Assembly (NCBI GenBank): GCA_949318235.1 | Contig: CASGGR010000034.1 | Span: forward strand, 1,937,501 to 2,001,500 | Reading direction: 5' to 3' | DNA from: Ecdyonurus torrentis | Lineage: Eukaryota > Arthropoda > Insecta > Ephemeroptera > Heptageniidae | Length of the DNA stretch: 64,000 nt | In this document: piece by piece, positions 24,853-36,970 of the stretch | Layout of the letters: the number at the start of each line of letters is the position of its first letter | Numbering within the stretch: position 1 is the first letter of the stretch | Notes under the pieces: generated by a model | What the model was told of the DNA's origin: nothing | Seen by the model: only the letters and a program-made list of their open reading frames with translations | The model's database searches: none | Program-made: the position numbers and the translations under genes

Positions 24853-27224
24853 ACGTTGGACTAACAAACTTGCAAAGAAAAGGTTATTACAACTTAATCG
24901 CACCAATGCAAACTTTCGCAGTTATAAAGAATCTCAGTGCTTTTTCATCGTAATTTTCAAACTGTTAATACGATTTTTGATGATATCTCCGTAATTAATA
25001 AAGCTACAGGCTTGCAGTTTGAACTAAAATGTAGGACTAACATACTTGCAAAGAAAAGGTTTATTACACCTTAATCGCTCCAATGCAAACTTTCGCAGTT
25101 ATAGAGAATCTCAGTGCTTTCTCATTGTACTTTTTAGACTGTGATTAAGATTTTTGCTGATATCTCTGAAACTAGTAAAGCTACAGGCTTGCGGTTTCAA
25201 ATTAAATGTAGGACTAACAGACTTGCAAAGAAAAGGTTAATACACCTTAATCGCTCCAATGCAAACTTTCGCAGTTATAGAGAATCTCAGTGCTTTCTCA
25301 TCGTACTTTTCAGACTGTGAATACGATTTTTGATGATATCTTTAAAACTAATAAAGCTACAGGCTTGCGGTTTGAACTAAAATGTAGGACTAACAGACTT
25401 GCAAAGAAAAGGTTATTACACCTTAATCGCTCCACTGCAAACTTGCGCAGTTATAGAGAATCTCAGTGCTTTCTCATCGTACTTTTCGGACTGTGAATAC
25501 GATTTTTGATGATATCTCCAAAACTAATAAAGCTACAGGCTTGCGGTTTGAACTAAAACGTTGGACTTACAAACTTGCAAAAAAAGGTTATTACAACTTA
25601 ATCGCACCAATGCAAACTTTCGCAGTTATAGAGAATCTCAGTGCTTTCACATCGTACTTTTCAGACTGTGAATACGATTTTTGATGATATCTTTAAAACT
25701 AATAAAGCTACAGGCTTGCGGTTTGAACTAAAATGTAGGACTAACAGACTTGCAAAGCAAAGGTTATTACACCTTAATCGCTCCAATGCAAACTTTCGCA
25801 GTTATAAAGAATCTCAGTGCTTTCTCATTGTACTTTTTAGACTGTGAATACGATTTTTGATGATATCTCCGAAACTAATAAAGCTACAGGCATGCGGTTT
25901 GAACTAAAATGTAGGACTAACAGACTTGCAAAGAAAAGGTTATTACACCTTAATCGCTCCATTGCAAACTTGCGCAGTTATAGAGAATCTCAGTGCTTTC
26001 TCATCGTACTTTTCGGACTGTGAATACGAATTTTGATGATATCTCCGAAAATAATAAAGCTACAGGTCTGCGGTTTGAACTAAAATGTAGGACTAACAGA
26101 CTTGCAAAGAAAAGGTAATTACACCTTAATCGCTCCAATGCAAACTTTCGCAGTTATAGAGAATCTCAGTGCTTTCTCATCGTACTTTTCGGACTGTGAT
26201 TACGATTTTTGATGATATCTCCGAAACTAATAAAGCTACAGGCTTGCGGTTTGAACTAAAACGCTGGACTAACAAACTTGCAAAGAAAAGGTTATTACAA
26301 CTTAATCGCACCAATGCAAACTTTCGCAGTTATAAAGAAAATCAGTGCTTTTTCATCGTACTTTTCAAACTGTGAATACGATTTTTGATGATATCTCCGA
26401 AACTAATTAAGCTACAGGCTTGCGGTTTGAACTAAAATGTAAGACTTATAGACTTGCAAAGAAAAGGTTATTACACCTTAATCGCTCAAATGCAAACTTT
26501 CGCAGTTATAGAGAATCTCAGTGCTTTCTCATCGTACTTTTCAGACTGTGAATACGAATTTTGATGATATCTCCGAAACTAATAAAGCTACAGGCTTGCG
26601 GTTTGAACTAAAATGTAGGACTAACAGACTTGCAAAGAAAAGGTTATTACACCTTAATCGCTCAAATGCAAACTTTCACAGTTATACAGAATCTCAGTGC
26701 TTTCTCATTGTACTTTTTAGACTGTGAATAAGATTTTTGATGATATCTCTGAAACTAGTAAAGCTACAGGCTTGCGGTTTGAAATAAAATGTAGGACTAA
26801 CAGACTTGCAAAGAAAAGGTTATTACACCTTAATCGCTCCAATGCAAACTTTCGCAGTTATAGAGAATCTCAGTTCTTTCTCATCGTACTTTTCAGACTG
26901 TAAATACGATTTTTGATGATATCTCCGAAACTAATAAAGCTACAGGCTTGCGGTTTGAACTAAAAGGTAGGACTAACAGACTTGCAAAGAAAAGGTTATT
27001 ACACCTTAATCGCTCCAATGCAATCTTTTGCAGTTATAGAGAATCTCAGTGCTTGCTCATCATATTTTTCAGACTGTGAATACGATTTTTGATGATATCT
27101 TTGAAACTAATAAAGCTACAGGCTTGCGGTTTGAACTAAAATGTAGGACTAACAAACATACAAAGAAGAGGTTATTTCACCTTAATCGCTCCACTGCAAA
27201 CTTGCGCAGTTATAGAGAATCTCA
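24586..27224. repeat. L M N A' B K' O P Q R C D S E F segment, copy of 17,899-20,450
   Basis: L 24586, M 24761, N 24937, A' 25114, B 25290, K' 25466, O 25641, P 25817, Q 25993, R 26169, C 26345, D 26521, S 26697 and E 26873 match 17,899-20,362 at offset 6,687, falling to 6,686 after one deleted base in K'. There ACTTGCAAAAAAAGG near 25,572 is one base short. P has GCATGC at 25,890-25,895. The final monomer (27,049) is a fusion of F and G. Confidence 0.84.
27049..27224. repeat. F/G fusion monomer (one-monomer deletion)
   Basis: The first part is class F (GCTTGCTCATCATATT, CTTTGAAAC). The rest is class G (AACAAACATACAAAGAAGAGG, TTATTTCACC, CACTGCAAACTTGC). At 995-1346, 4692-5043 and 16,666-17,017 the same two classes occupy two separate monomers. 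The simplest reading is a deletion of exactly one repeat length by exchange in register. AAGAAGAGG recurs only in the G copy near 58,305. Confidence 0.8.
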
Positions 27225-27439
27225 GTGCTTTCTCATTGAACTTTTCAGACTGTGAATACGAATTTTGATGATATCTCCGAAACTAATAAAGCTACAGGCT
27301 TGCGGTTTAAACTAAAATGTAGGACTAACAGACTTGCAAAGAAAAGGTTATTACACCTTAATCGCACCAATGCAAATTTTCGCAGTTATAGAGAATCTCA
27401 GTGCTTTCTCATCGTACTTTTTAGACTGTGAATACGATT

Positions 27440-30400
27440 TTTGATGATATCTCCGAAACTAATAAAGCTACAGGCTTGCGGTTTGAACTAAAATGTAGGA
27501 CTAACAGACTTGCAAAGAAAAGGTTTATTACACCTTAATCGCTCCAATGCAAACTTTCGCAGTTATAGAGAATCTCAGTGCTTTCTCATTGTACTTTTTA
27601 GACTGTGATTAAGATATTTGCTAATATCTCTGAAACTAGTAAAGCTACAGGCTTGCGGTTTGAAATTAAATGTAGGACTAACAGACTTGCAAAGAAAAGG
27701 TTACTACACCTTAATTGCTCCAATGCAAACTTTCGCAGTTATAGAAAATCTCAGTGCTTTCTCATCGTACTTTTCAGACTGTGAATACGATTTTTGATGA
27801 TATCTTTGAAACTAATAAAGCTACAGGCTTGCGGTTTGAACTAAAATGCAAGACTAACAGACTTGCAAAGAAAAGGTTATTACACCTTAATCGCTCCACT
27901 GCAAACTTGCGCAGTTATAGAGAATCTCAGTGCTTTCTCATCGTACTTTTCGGACTGTGAATACGATTTTTGATGATATCTCCAAAACTAATAAAGCTAC
28001 AGGCTTGCGGTTTGAACTAAAACGTTGGACTTACAAACTTGCAAATAAAAGGTTATTACAACTTAATCGCACCAATGCAAACTTTCGCAGTTATAGAGAA
28101 TCTCAGTGCTTTCACATCGTACTTTTCAGAATGTGAATACGATTTTTGATGATATCTTTGAAACTAATAAAGCTACAGGCTTGCGTTTTGAACTTAAATG
28201 TAGGACTAACAGACTTGCAAAGATAGGTTTTGAGACCTTAATCGCTCCACTGCAAACTTGCGCAGTTATAGAGAATCTCAGTGCTTTCTCATCGTACTTT
28301 TCGGACTGTGAATACGATTTTTGATGATATCTCCGAAACTAATAAAGCTACAGGCTTGCGGTTTGAACTAAAACGTTGGACTAACAAACTTGCAAAGAAA
28401 AGGTTATTACAACTTAATCGCACCAATGCAAACTTTCGCAGTTATAAAGAATCTCAGTGCTTTTTCATCGTACTTTTCAAACTGTTAATACGATTTTTGA
28501 TGATATCTCCGTAATTAATAAAGCTACAGGCTTGCAGTTTGAACTAAAATGTAGGACTAACATACTTGCAAAGAAAAGGTTTATTACACCTTAATCGCTC
28601 CAATGCAAACTTTCGCAGTTATAGAGAATCTCAGTGCTTTCTCATTGTACTTTTTAGACTGTGATTAAGATTTTTGCTGATATCTCTGAAACTAGTAAAG
28701 CTACAGGCTTGCGGTTTCAAATTAAATGTAGGACTAACAGACTTGCAAAGAAAAGGTTAATACACCTTAATCGCTCCAATGCAAACTTTCGCAGTTATAG
28801 AGAATCTCAGTGCTTTCTCATCGTACTTTTCAGACTGTGAATACGATTTTTGATGATATCTTTGAAACTAATAAAGCTACAGGCTTGCGGTTTGAACTAA
28901 AATGTAGGACTAACAGACTTGCAAAGAAAAGGTTATTACACCTTAATCGCTCCACTGCAAACTTGCGCAGTTATAGAGAATCTCAGTTATTTCTCATCGT
29001 ACTTTTCGGACTGTGAATACGATTTTTGATGATATCTCCAAAACTAATAAAGCTACAGGCTTGCGGTTTGAACTAAAACGTTGGACTTACAAACTTGCAA
29101 AGAAAAGGTTATTACAACTTAATCGCACCAATGCAAACTTTCGCAGTTATAGAGAATCTCAGTGCTTTCACATCGTACTTTTCAGACTGTGAATACGATT
29201 TTTGATGATATCTTTAAAATTAATAAAGCTACAGGCTTGCGGTTTGAACTAAAATGTAGGACTAACAAACTTGCAAAGAAAAGGTTATTACAACTTAATC
29301 GCACCAATGCAAATTTTCGCAGTTATAAAGAATCTCAGTGCTTTTTCATCGTACATTTCAAACTATGAATACGATTTTTGATGATATCTCCGAAACTAAT
29401 TAAGCTACAGGCTTGCGGTTTGAACTAAAATGTAAGACTTATAGACTTGCAAAGAAAAGGTTACTACACCTTAATCGCTCCAATGCAAACTTTCGCAGTT
29501 ATAGAGAATCTCAGTGCTTTCTCATCGTACTTTTCAGACTGTGAATACGATTTTTGATGATATCTTTGAAACTAATAAAGCTACAAGCTTTCGGTTTGAA
29601 CTAAAATGTAGGACTAACAGACTTGCAAAGCAAAGGTTATTACACCTTAATCGCTCCAATGCAAACTTTCGCAGTTATAAAGAATCTCAGTGCTTTCTCA
29701 TTGTACTTTTTAGACTGTGAATACGATTTTTGATAATATCTCCGAAACTAATAAAGCTACAGGCTTGCAGTTTGAACTAAAATGTAGGACTAACAGACTT
29801 GCAAAGAAAAGGTTATTACACCTTAATCGTTTCAATGCAAACTTTCGCAGTTATAGAGAATCTCAGTGCTTTCTCATCGTACTTTTCAGACTGTGAATAC
29901 GATTTTTAATGATATCTCCGAAACTAATAAAGCTACAGGCTTGCGGTTTGAACTAAAATGTAGGACTAACAGACTTGCAAAGAAAAGGTTTATTACACCT
30001 TAATCGCTCCAATGCAAACTTTCGCAGTTATAGAGAATCTCAGTGCTTTCTCATTGTACTTTTTAGACTGTGATTAAGATTTTTGCTAATATCTCTGAAA
30101 CTAGTAAAGCTACAGGCTTGCGGTTTGAAATTAAATGTAGGACTAACAGACTTGCAAAGAAAAGGTTACTACACCTTAATTGCTCCAATGCAAACTTTCG
30201 CAGTTATAGAGAATCTCAGTGCTTTCTCATCATACTTTTCAGACTGTGAATACGATTTTTGATGATATCTTTGAAACTAATAAAGCTACAGGCTTGCGGT
30301 TTGAACTAAAATGCAAGACTAACAGACTTGCAAAGAAAAGGTTATTACACCTTAATCGCTCCACTGCAAACTTGCGCAGTTAAAGAGAATCTCAGTGCTT

Positions 30401-32270
30401 TCTCATCGTACTTTTCGGACTGTGAATACGATTTTTGATGATATCTCCAAAACTAATAAAGCTACAGGCTTGCAGTTTGAACTAAAACGTTGGACTTACA
30501 AACTTGCAAATAAAAGGTTATTACAACTTAATCGCACCAATGCAAACTTTCGCAGTTATAGAGAATCTCAGTGCTTTCACATCGTACTTTTCAGAATGTG
30601 AATACGATTTTTGATGATATCTTTGAAACTAATAAAGCTACAGGCTTGCGTTTTGAACTTAAATGTAGGACTAACAGACTTGCAAAGATAGGTTTTGAGA
30701 CCTTAATCGCTCCACTGCAAACTTGCGCAGTTATAGAGAATCTCAGTGCTTTCTCATCGTACTTTTCGGACTGTGAATACGATTTTTGATGATATCTCCG
30801 AAACTAATAAAGCTACAGGCTTGCGGTTTGAACTAAAACGTAGGACTAACAAACTTGCAAAGAAAAGGTTATTACAACTTAATCGCACCAATGCAAACTT
30901 TCGCAGTTATAAAGAATCTCAGTGCTTTTTCATCGTACTTTTCAAACTGTTAATACGATTTTTGATGATATCTCCGTAATTAATAAAGCTACAGGCTTGC
31001 AGTTTGAACTAAAATGTAGGACTAACATACTTGCAAAGAAAAGGTTTATTACACCTTAATCGCTCCAATGCAAACTTTCGCAGTTATAGAGAATCTCAGT
31101 GCTTTCTCATTGTACTTTTTAGACTGTGATTAAGATTTTTGCTGATATCTCTGAAACTAGTAAAGCTACAGGCTTGCGGTTTCAAATTAAATGTAGGACT
31201 AACAGACTTGCAAAGAAAAGGTTAATACACCTTAATCGCTCCAATGCAAACTTTCGCAGTTATAGAGAATCTCAGTGCTTTCTCATCGTACTTTTCAGAC
31301 TGTGAATACGATTTTTGATGATATCTTTGAAACTAATAAAGCTACAGGCTTGCGGTTTGAACTAAAATGTAGGACTAACAGACTTGCAAAGAAAAGGTTA
31401 TTACACCTTAATCGCTCCACTGCAAACTTGCGCAGTTATAGAGAATCTCAGTGCTTTCTCATCGTACTTTTCGGACTGTGAATACGATTTTTGATGATAT
31501 CTCCAAAACTAATAAAGCTACAGGCTTGCGGTTTGAACTAAAACGTTGGACTTACAAACTTGCAAAGAAAAGGTTATTACAACTTAATCGCACCAATGCA
31601 AACTTTCGCAGTTATAGAGAATCTCAGTGCTTTCACATCGTACTTTTCAGACTGTGAATACGATTTTTGATGATATCTTTAAAACTAATAAAGCTACAGG
31701 CTTGCGGTTTGAACTAAAATGTAGGACTAACAAACTTGCAAAGAAAAGGTTATTACAACTTAATCGCACCAATGCAAATTTTCGCAGTTATAAAGAATCT
31801 CAGTGCTTTTTCATCGTACATTTCAAACTATGAATACGATTTTTGATGATATCTCCGAAACTAATTAAGCTACAGGCTTGCGGTTTGAACTAAAATGTAA
31901 GACTTATAGACTTGCAAAGAAAAGGTTACTACACCTTAATCGCTCCAATGCAAACTTTCGCAGTTATAGAGAATCTCAGTGCTTTCTCATCGTACTTTTC
32001 AGACTATGAATACGATTTTTGATGATATCTTTGAAACTAATAAAGCTACAAGCTTTCGGTTTGAACTAAAATGTAGGACTAACAGACTTGCAAAGCAAAG
32101 GTTATTACACCTTAATCGCTCCAATGCAAACTTTCGCAGTTATAAAGAATCTCAGTGCTTTCTCATTGTACTTTTTAGACTGTGAATACGATTTTTGATA
32201 ATATCTCCGAAACTAATAGAGCTACAGGCTTGCGGTTTGAACTAAAATGTAGGACTAACAGACTTGCAAA
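27440..32270. repeat. Two tandem copies of the 14-monomer, 2,465-bp unit
   Basis: Copy 1 is about 27,440-29,904 and copy 2 about 29,905-32,270. Unit starts 27,754/30,219, 27,930/30,395, 28,106/30,571, 28,281/30,746, 28,810/31,275, 29,162/31,627 and 29,514/31,979 all differ by 2,465. Order is A J K L M N A' B K' T C V W I, as at 7,453-9,917. HindIII sites in V lie at 29,585-29,590 and 32,050-32,055. The whole stretch 27,521-31,310 also matches 7,453-11,240 at offset 20,068. Confidence 0.87.
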
Positions 32271-32330
32271 GAATAGGTCATTACACCTTAATCGCTGCAC
32301 TGCAAACTTGCGCAGTTATAGAGAATCTCA

Positions 32331-33238
32331 GTGCTTTCTCATCGTACTTTTCAGACTGTGAATACGATTTTTAATGATATCTCCGAAACTAATAAAGCTA
32401 CAGGCTTGCGGTTTGAACTAAAATGTAGGACTAACAGACTTGCAAAGAAAAGGTTATTACACCTTAATCGCACCAATGCAAACTTTCTCAGTTATAGGAA
32501 ATCTCAGTGCTTTCTCATCGTACTTTTCAGACTTTGAATTCTATTTTTGATGATATCTCCGAAACAAATAAAGCTACAGGCTTGCGGTTTGAACTAAAAT
32601 GTAGGACTAACAGACTTGCAAAGAAAAGGTTATTACACGTTAATCGTTTCAATGCAAACTTTAGCAGTTATAGAGAATCTCAGTGCTTTCTCATCGTACT
32701 TTTCATACTATGAATAAGATTTTTGATGATATCTTTGAAACTAATAAAGCTACAGGCTTGCGGTTTGAACTAAAATGTAGGACTAACAGACTTGCAAAGA
32801 AAAGGTTATTACACCTTAATCGTTTCAATGCAAACCTTTGCAGTTATAGAGAATCTCAGTGCTTTCTCATCGTACTTTTCAGACTGTGAATACGATTTTT
32901 AATGATATCTCCGAAACTAATAAAGCTACAGGCTTGCGGTTTGAACTAAAATGTAGGACTAACAGACTTGCAAAGAAAAGGTTATTACACCTTAATCGCA
33001 CCAATGCAAACTTTCGCAGTTATAGGAAATCTCAGTGCTTTCTCATCGTACTTTTCAGACTTTGAATTCTATTTTTGATGATATCTCCGAAACAAATAAA
33101 GCTACAGGCTTGCGGTTTGAACTGAAATGTAGGACTAACAGACTTGCAAAGAATAGGTCATTACAACTTAATCGCACCAATGCAAACTTTCGCAGTTATA
33201 AAGAATCTCAGTGCTTTTTCATCGTACTTTTTAAACTG
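32331..33238. repeat. Second-family island with a 528-bp duplication and EcoRI markers
   Basis: Monomers a 32331, b-like 32507, f 32683, then a 32859 and b-like 33035. The a and b-like pair is repeated at exactly 528 bp (three monomers). Both b-like copies carry CAGACTTTGAATTCTA, giving GAATTC at 32,536-32,541 and 33,064-33,069. I found that EcoRI site nowhere else in the window. Both a copies also read TTATAGGAAATCTC. The last monomer changes midway to M-type ACAACTTAATCGCACC and TTATAAAG. Confidence 0.82.
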
Positions 33239-35335
33239 TGAATACGATTTTTGATGATATCTCCGAAACTAATAAAGCTACAGGCTTGCGGTTTGAACTA
33301 AAATGTAGGACTAACAGACTTGCAAAGAAAAGGTTATTACAACTTAATCGCTCAAATGCAAACTTTCACAGTTATAGAGAATCTCAGTGCTTTCTCATTG
33401 CACTTTTTAGACTGTGAATAAGATTTTTGATGATATCTCTGAAACTAGTAAAGCTACAGGCTTGCGGTTTGAAATAAAATGTAGGACTAACAAACTTGCA
33501 AAGAAAAGGTCATTACACCTTAATCGCTTCAATGCAAACTTTCGCAGTTATAGAGAATCTCAGTTCTTTCTCATCGTGCTTTTCAGACTGTAAATACGAT
33601 TTTTGATGATATCTCCAAAACTAATAAAGCTACAGGCTTGCGGTTTGAACTAAAATGTAGGACTAACAGACTTGCAAAGAAAAGGTTATTACACCTTAAT
33701 CGCTCCAATGCAATCTTTTGCAGTTATAGAGAATCTCAGTGCTTGCTCATCATATTTTTCAGACTGTGAATACGATTTTTGATGATATCTTTGAAACTAA
33801 TAAAGCTACAGGCTTGCGGTTTGAACTAAAATGTAGGACTAACAGACTTGCAAAGCAAAGGTTATTACACCTTAAACGCTCCAATGCAAACTTTTGCAGT
33901 TATAGAGAATATCAGTGCTTTCTCATCGAACTTTTTAGACTGTGAATACGATTTTTGATGATATCTCCGAAACTAATAAAGCTACAGGCTTGCGGTTTGA
34001 ACTAAAATGTAGGACTAACAAACATACAAAGAAAAGATTATTTCACCTTAATCGCTCCACTGCAAACTTGCGCAGATATAGAGAATCTCAGTGCTTTCTC
34101 ATCGAACTTTTCAGACTGTGAATACGAATTTTGATGATATCTCCGAAACTAATAAAGCTACAGGCTTGCGGTTTGAACTAAAATGTAGGACTAACAGACT
34201 TGCAAAGAAAAGGTTATTACACCTTAATCGCACCAATGCAAATTTTCGCAGTTATAGAGAATCTCAGTGCTTTCTCTTCGTACTTCTTAGACTGTGAATA
34301 CGATTTTTGATGATATCTCCGAAACTAATAAAGCTACAGGCTTGCAGTTTGAACTAAAATGTAGGACTAACAGACTTGCAAAGAAAAGGTTTATTACACC
34401 TTAATCGCTCCAATGCAAACTTTCGCAGTTATAGAGAATCTCAGTGCTTTCTCATTGTACTTTTTAGACTGTGATTAAGATTTTTGCTGATATCTCTGAA
34501 ACTAGTAAAGCTACAAGCTTGCGGTTTGAAATTAAATGTAGGACTAACAGACTTGCAAAGAAAAGTTTACTACACCTTAATTGCTCCAATGCAAACTTTC
34601 GCAGTTATAGAGAATCTCAGTGCTTTCTCATCGTACTTTTCAGACTGTGAATACGATTTTTGATGATATCTTTGAAACTAATAAAGCTACAGGCTTGCGG
34701 TTTGAACTAAAATGCAAGACTAACAGACTTGCAAAGAAAAGGTTATTACACCTTAATCGCTCCACTGCAAACTTGCGCAGTTATAGAGAATCTCAGTGCT
34801 TTCTCATCGTACTTTTCGGAATGTGAATACGATTTTTGATGATATCTCTAAAACTAATAAAGCTACAGGCTTGCGGTTTGAACTAAAACGTTGGACTTAC
34901 AAACTTGCAAATAAAAGGTTATTACAACTTAATCGCACCAATGCAAACTTTCGCAGTTATAGAGAATCTCAGTGCTTTCACATCGTACTTTTCAGACTGT
35001 GAATAAGATTTTTGATGATATCTCTGAAACTAGTAAAGCTACAGGCTTGCGGTTTGAAATAAAATGTAGGACTAACAGACTTGCAAAGAATAGGTTATTA
35101 CACCTTAATCGCTCCAATGCAAACTTTCGCAGTTATAAAGAATCTCAGTGCTTTCTCATTGTACTTTTTAGACTGTGAATACGATTTTTGATGATATCTC
35201 CGAAACTAATAAAGCTACAGGCTTGCGGTTTGAACTAAAATGTAGGACTAACAGACTTGCAAAGAATAGGTCATTACACCTTAATCGCTGCACTGCAAAC
35301 TTGCGCAGTTATAGAGAATCTCAGTGCTTTCTCAT
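33239..35335. repeat. D S E F G H I A J K S block (copy 1 of a 5,630-bp offset pair)
   Basis: D-like 33239, S 33387, E 33563, F 33739, G 33915, H 34091, I 34267, A 34444, J 34620, K 34796, S-like 34972, then an I/b mixed monomer at 35148 ending in GAATAGGTCATT and CGCTGCACTGC. Every unit returns at 38,869-40,965, 5,630 bp on. Shared changes are CATCGTGCTTTTC in E, CATCGAACTTTTT in F and TTCGGAATGTG in K. The A copy carries an isolated HindIII site at 34,515-34,520. Confidence 0.84.
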
Positions 35336-36970
35336 TGTACTTTTTAGACTGTGATTAAGATTTTTGCTAATATCTCTGAAACTAGTAAAGCTACAGGCTT
35401 GCGGTTTGAAATTAAATGTAGGACTAACAGACTTGCAAAGAAAAGGTTACTACACCTTAATTGCTCCAATGCAAACTTTCGCAGTTATAGAGAATCTCAG
35501 TGCTTTCTCATCATACTTTTCAGACTGTGAATACGATTTTTGATGATATCTTTGAAACTAATAAAGCTACAGGCTTGCGGTTTGAACTAAAATGCAAGAC
35601 TAACAGACTTGCAAAGAAAAGGTTATTACACCTTAATCGCTCCACTGCAAACTTGCGCAGTTATAGAGAATCTCAGTGCTTTCTCATCGTACTTTTCGGA
35701 CTGTGAATACGATTTTTGATGATATCTCCAAAACTAATAAAGCTACAGGCTTGCCGTTTGAACTAAAACGTTGGACTTACAAACTTGCAAATAAAAGGTT
35801 ATTACAACTTAATCGCACCAATGCAAACTTTCGCAGTTATAGAGAATCTCAGTGCTTTCACATCGTACTTTTCAGAATGTGAATACGATTTTTGATGATA
35901 TCTTTGAAACTAATAAAGCTACAGGCTTGCGTTTTGAACTTAAATGTAGGACTAACAGACTTGCAAAGATAGGTTTTGAGACCTTAATCGCTCCACTGCA
36001 AACTTGCGCAGTTATAGAGAATCTCAGTGCTTTCTCATCGTACTTTTCGGACTGTGAATACGATTTTTGATGATATCTCCGAAACTAATAAAGCTACAGG
36101 CTTGCGGTTTGAACTAAAACGTTGGACTAACAAACTTGCAAAGAAAAGGTTATTACAACTTAATCGCACCAATGCAAACTTTCGCAGTTATAAAGAATCT
36201 CAGTGCTTTCTCATCGTACTTTTCGGACTGTGAATACGATTTTTGATGATATCTCCAAAACTAATAAAGCTACAGGCTTGCGGTTTGAACTAAAACGTTG
36301 GACTTACAAACTTGCAAAGAAAAGGTTATTACAACTTAATCGCACCAATGCAAACTTTCGCAGTTATAGAGAATCTCAGTGCTTTCACATCGTACTTTTC
36401 AGACTGTGAATACGATTTTTGATGATATCTTTAAAACTAATAAAGCTACAGGCTTGCGGTTTGAACTAAAATGTAGGACTAACAAACTTGCAAAGAAAAG
36501 GTTATTACAACTTAATCGCACCAATGCAAATTTTCGCAGTTATAAAGAATCTCAGTGCTTTTTCATCGTACATTTCAAACTATGAATACGATTTTTGATG
36601 ATATCTCCGAAACTAATTAAGCTACAGGCTTGCGGTTTGAACTAAAATGTAAGACTTATAGACTTGCAAAGAAAAGGTTACTACACCTTAATCGCTCCAA
36701 TGCAAACTTTCGCAGTTATAGAGAATCTCAGTGCTTTCTCATCGTACTTTTCAGACTGTGAATACGATTTTTGATGATATCTTTGAAACTAATAAAGCTA
36801 CAAGCTTTCGGTTTGAACTAAAATGTAGGACTAACAGACTTGCAAAGCAAAGGTTATTACACCTTAATCGCTCCAATGCAAACTTTCGCAGTTATAAAGA
36901 ATCTCAGTGCTTTCTCATTGTACTTTTTAGACTGTGAATACGATTTTTGATAATATCTCCGAAACTAATA
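35324..36970. repeat. Last left-family module: A J K L M K' T C V W
   Basis: A 35324, J 35500, K 35676, L 35852 and M 36027 are followed directly by K' 36203, T 36379, C 36555, V 36731, W 36907. N, A' and B, which sit between M and K' elsewhere, are missing (three monomers). L 35,852-36,070 is the last L monomer in the window. V has a HindIII site at 36,802-36,807. The K to T part matches 31,451-31,833 at offset 4,752. Confidence 0.82.
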
